Assembly: GCF_042685265.1 (NCBI RefSeq) | Contig: NZ_JBHUMX010000007.1 | DNA: 64,000 nt | Strand: one strand, 5' to 3' | Origin: Oceanobacillus_B kapialis | Lineage (GTDB): Bacteria; Bacillota; Bacilli; Bacillales; Amphibacillaceae | Notes under the pieces: model-generated | The model's database searches: none | Told to the model about the DNA's origin: nothing | Seen by the model: only the letters and a program-made list of their open reading frames with translations | In this document: positions 63,122 through 64,000 of the stretch, piece by piece | How the letters are laid out: each line of letters begins with the position of its first letter | Position numbering within the stretch: position 1 is the stretch's first letter | Position numbers and translations under genes: made by a program

Positions 63122-63565
63122 ATGAGGGCAATTTCATATGTTGACAATATGGAGGTTTGGAAAGATTCTTTTTCATTTTCTATACCTATAAAAATTAGAT
63201 TCTCTGAGACAGATATGTTCGGGCATGTTAATAATGTTTCACCGTTTATCTATTTTGAGCAGGCGAGAATTGAATTTTTAAAGTCGGTAGGTTTGTTTCG
63301 TACCGAGGCTACAGAAGATACTGGTATACCTGTGGTAGCAGATTTACAGTGTGACTATTTACAACAAATGTATTTTAATGAGGATTTGTCAATGTTTGTA
63401 AAAGCCAACCATGTTGGTAACACATCTATTGATATCCACTATATGGGCGTTGTTGATGGAAACATAGCAATTACCGGGAGAGGTAGGCTTGTCTATGTCC
63501 ATCCGAAAACCGGACGTCCTGTGCCGATAAGTGAAGAAATAAAGAAGGCTTTGATGACAACTTAG
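63122..63565 (+). CDS. ysmA: Acyl-CoA thioesterase (4HBT hot-dog) YsmA
   Basis: 147-residue single hot-dog thioesterase. IRFSETDMFGHVNNVSPFIY is the 4HBT motif, with catalytic Asp and His; FEQARIEFLKSVGL follows. GGGAGG ribosome site. Same place between sdhB and gerE as B. subtilis ysmA. Substrate acyl chain unknown. Confidence 0.9.
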   Translation: MRAISYVDNMEVWKDSFSFSIPIKIRFSETDMFGHVNNVSPFIYFEQARIEFLKSVGLFRTEATEDTGIPVVADLQCDYLQQMYFNEDLSMFVKANHVGNTSIDIHYMGVVDGNIAITGRGRLVYVHPKTGRPVPISEEIKKALMTT

Positions 63566-63599
63566 TTAAAATTCCATTTTAAAATTCTAGTGTACAAAC

Positions 63600-63632
63600 A
63601 AAACCGACTTTCTGTGAAAGTCGGTTTTTTAA
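63600..63632. terminator. Bidirectional terminator ysmA/gerE
   Basis: AAACCGACTTTC / GAAAGTCGGTTT stem with a 3-nt loop and A and T runs on both sides, suiting convergent ysmA and gerE. Confidence 0.88.
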
Positions 63633-63636
63633 AAAA

Positions 63637-63738
63637 CTAGAGCTTTAATTCCCCCATACGAAGGAGCTCTACAACAGCCTGTGATCGCCCCTTGACTCCT
63701 AACTTTTGCATAGCATTTGTCATGTGTACCTTTATCAT
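63637..63738 (-). pseudogene. gerE: gerE, C-terminal fragment (interrupted)
   Basis: Minus-strand codons ending at TAG 63637-63639 read ...KVHMTNAMQKLGVKGRSQ, then AVVELLRMGELKL, the C-terminal ~31 residues of the 74-residue LuxR-type spore regulator GerE. The frame continues upstream for about 14 codons of unrelated sequence (C-E-S-L-V-Y-Q-G-F-F-C...) and then meets a TAA; the first HTH helices and the N-terminus are absent before the window ends. The break falls inside the recognition helix region. Either gerE is split by an intervening element or it is a dead gene. Confidence 0.88.
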
Positions 63739-63932
63739 ACAAAAAAATCCTTGATACACCAATGATTCACAAATTCTTTGTTAGATTGTATATTTCGTTT
63801 TATGTGGTCTAGTCTCTTTTTGCATAATTCTTCAGTTACTCCAAAATCATAAGAAAGATCTTGAATTAAATAAGGATTATTAAAATCATATTTCTTTTGT
63901 TTATGGCAGACTAATAATGTAAGGATTGGCAT
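63735..63932 (-). CDS. Short ORF of the sequence interrupting gerE
   Basis: 65 codons; the TGA overlaps the gerE junction by a few bases. ATG 63932 directly follows an in-frame TAA and has no ribosome site, so it may be the tail of a decayed or frameshifted gene. The segment LSYDFGVTEELCKKRLDHI loosely resembles the C-terminal end of ImmA/IrrE phage-type metallopeptidases; this is weak. Confidence 0.35.
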   Translation of the reverse strand: MPILTLLVCHKQKKYDFNNPYLIQDLSYDFGVTEELCKKRLDHIKRNIQSNKEFVNHWCIKDFFV

Positions 63933-63942
63933 TTAATTTATG

Positions 63943-63963
63943 TAGTGCCCGGAGGGCGCTACA
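63943..63963. other. Hairpin inside the interrupting sequence
   Basis: GTAGTGCCC / GGGCGCTAC, 9-bp stem with one G-U pair and a 3-nt loop. On the minus strand it is preceded by T runs; it could be the end of another gene's transcript. Confidence 0.4.
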
Positions 63964-64000
63964 AAAATTAAAAAAACCACTTGCCAACCTCTCCAAATAA

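Overview
The window is one continuous stretch of low-GC Firmicute core chromosome. Gene order follows the Bacillus subtilis ytsJ-accDA-pfkA-pyk-citZ-icd-mdh-phoPR-polA-...-thrS-infC-rpmI-rplT-...-pheST-...-mutS2-fad/etf-trxA-uvrC-sdhCAB-ysmA-gerE segment almost gene for gene. Codon use, AGGAGG ribosome sites, spore genes (sspI, ytxC, gerE) and sequence similarity point to a spore-forming Bacillaceae, perhaps near Oceanobacillus/Virgibacillus; the species assignment is inference. No rRNA, tRNA, IS or CRISPR was seen.

Layout. 1-6.5 kb: truncated malic enzyme, a GntR-type regulator, acetyl-CoA carboxylase carboxyltransferase (accDA), phosphofructokinase and pyruvate kinase. 6.6-12.7 kb: two membrane proteins, the citZ-icd-mdh TCA genes and a MaoC-like protein with a CcpA-type site. 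12.9-21.4 kb: PhoPR, DNA polymerase I, MutM, CoaE, gluconeogenic GapB and SpeD. 21.5-29.7 kb: NrdR, the DnaB/DnaI helicase-loading proteins, YtxC, a T-box-controlled thrS and the L20-leader-controlled infC-rpmI-rplT operon. 29.9-39.3 kb: YsdA, a VTT membrane protein, YsdB, dUTPase, an M42 peptidase, then a minus-strand block (lytic transglycosylase, a two-permease ABC exporter with a large membrane-anchored partner protein, SspI). 39.4-51.1 kb: YsgA, T-box-controlled pheST, RNase HIII, ZapA, CvpA, PolX, MutS2, YshE and a tiny membrane ORF. 51.1-63.6 kb: fatty-acid oxidation (lcfA-fadR-fadB-etfBA), thioredoxin, UvrC, YslB, succinate dehydrogenase and YsmA.

The genes link carbon metabolism tightly: glycolysis (pfkA, pyk), gluconeogenesis (gapB with CcpN-type operators), TCA (citZ, icd, mdh, sdhCAB), fatty-acid synthesis (accDA) and degradation (lcfA, fadB, etfBA under a FadR box). 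Two T-boxes, an L20 leader, a candidate structured speD leader, cre sites and a sigma-W-like promoter give a readable regulatory layer.

The most interesting signals are outside the ordinary genes. (1) At the right edge, only the C-terminal ~31 codons of the spore regulator gene gerE are present, fused to unrelated AT-rich sequence that runs off the window; this looks like the edge of a gerE-intervening element that may be excised during sporulation. (2) A dispersed intergenic repeat of about 120-160 bp occurs three times, plus a 3' remnant, with two conserved hairpins and compensatory changes. (3) A GC-rich ~450 bp composite repeat lies between etfA and trxA. (4) speD has a ~115-nt leader with nested pairing whose closing stem covers an AGGAGG.
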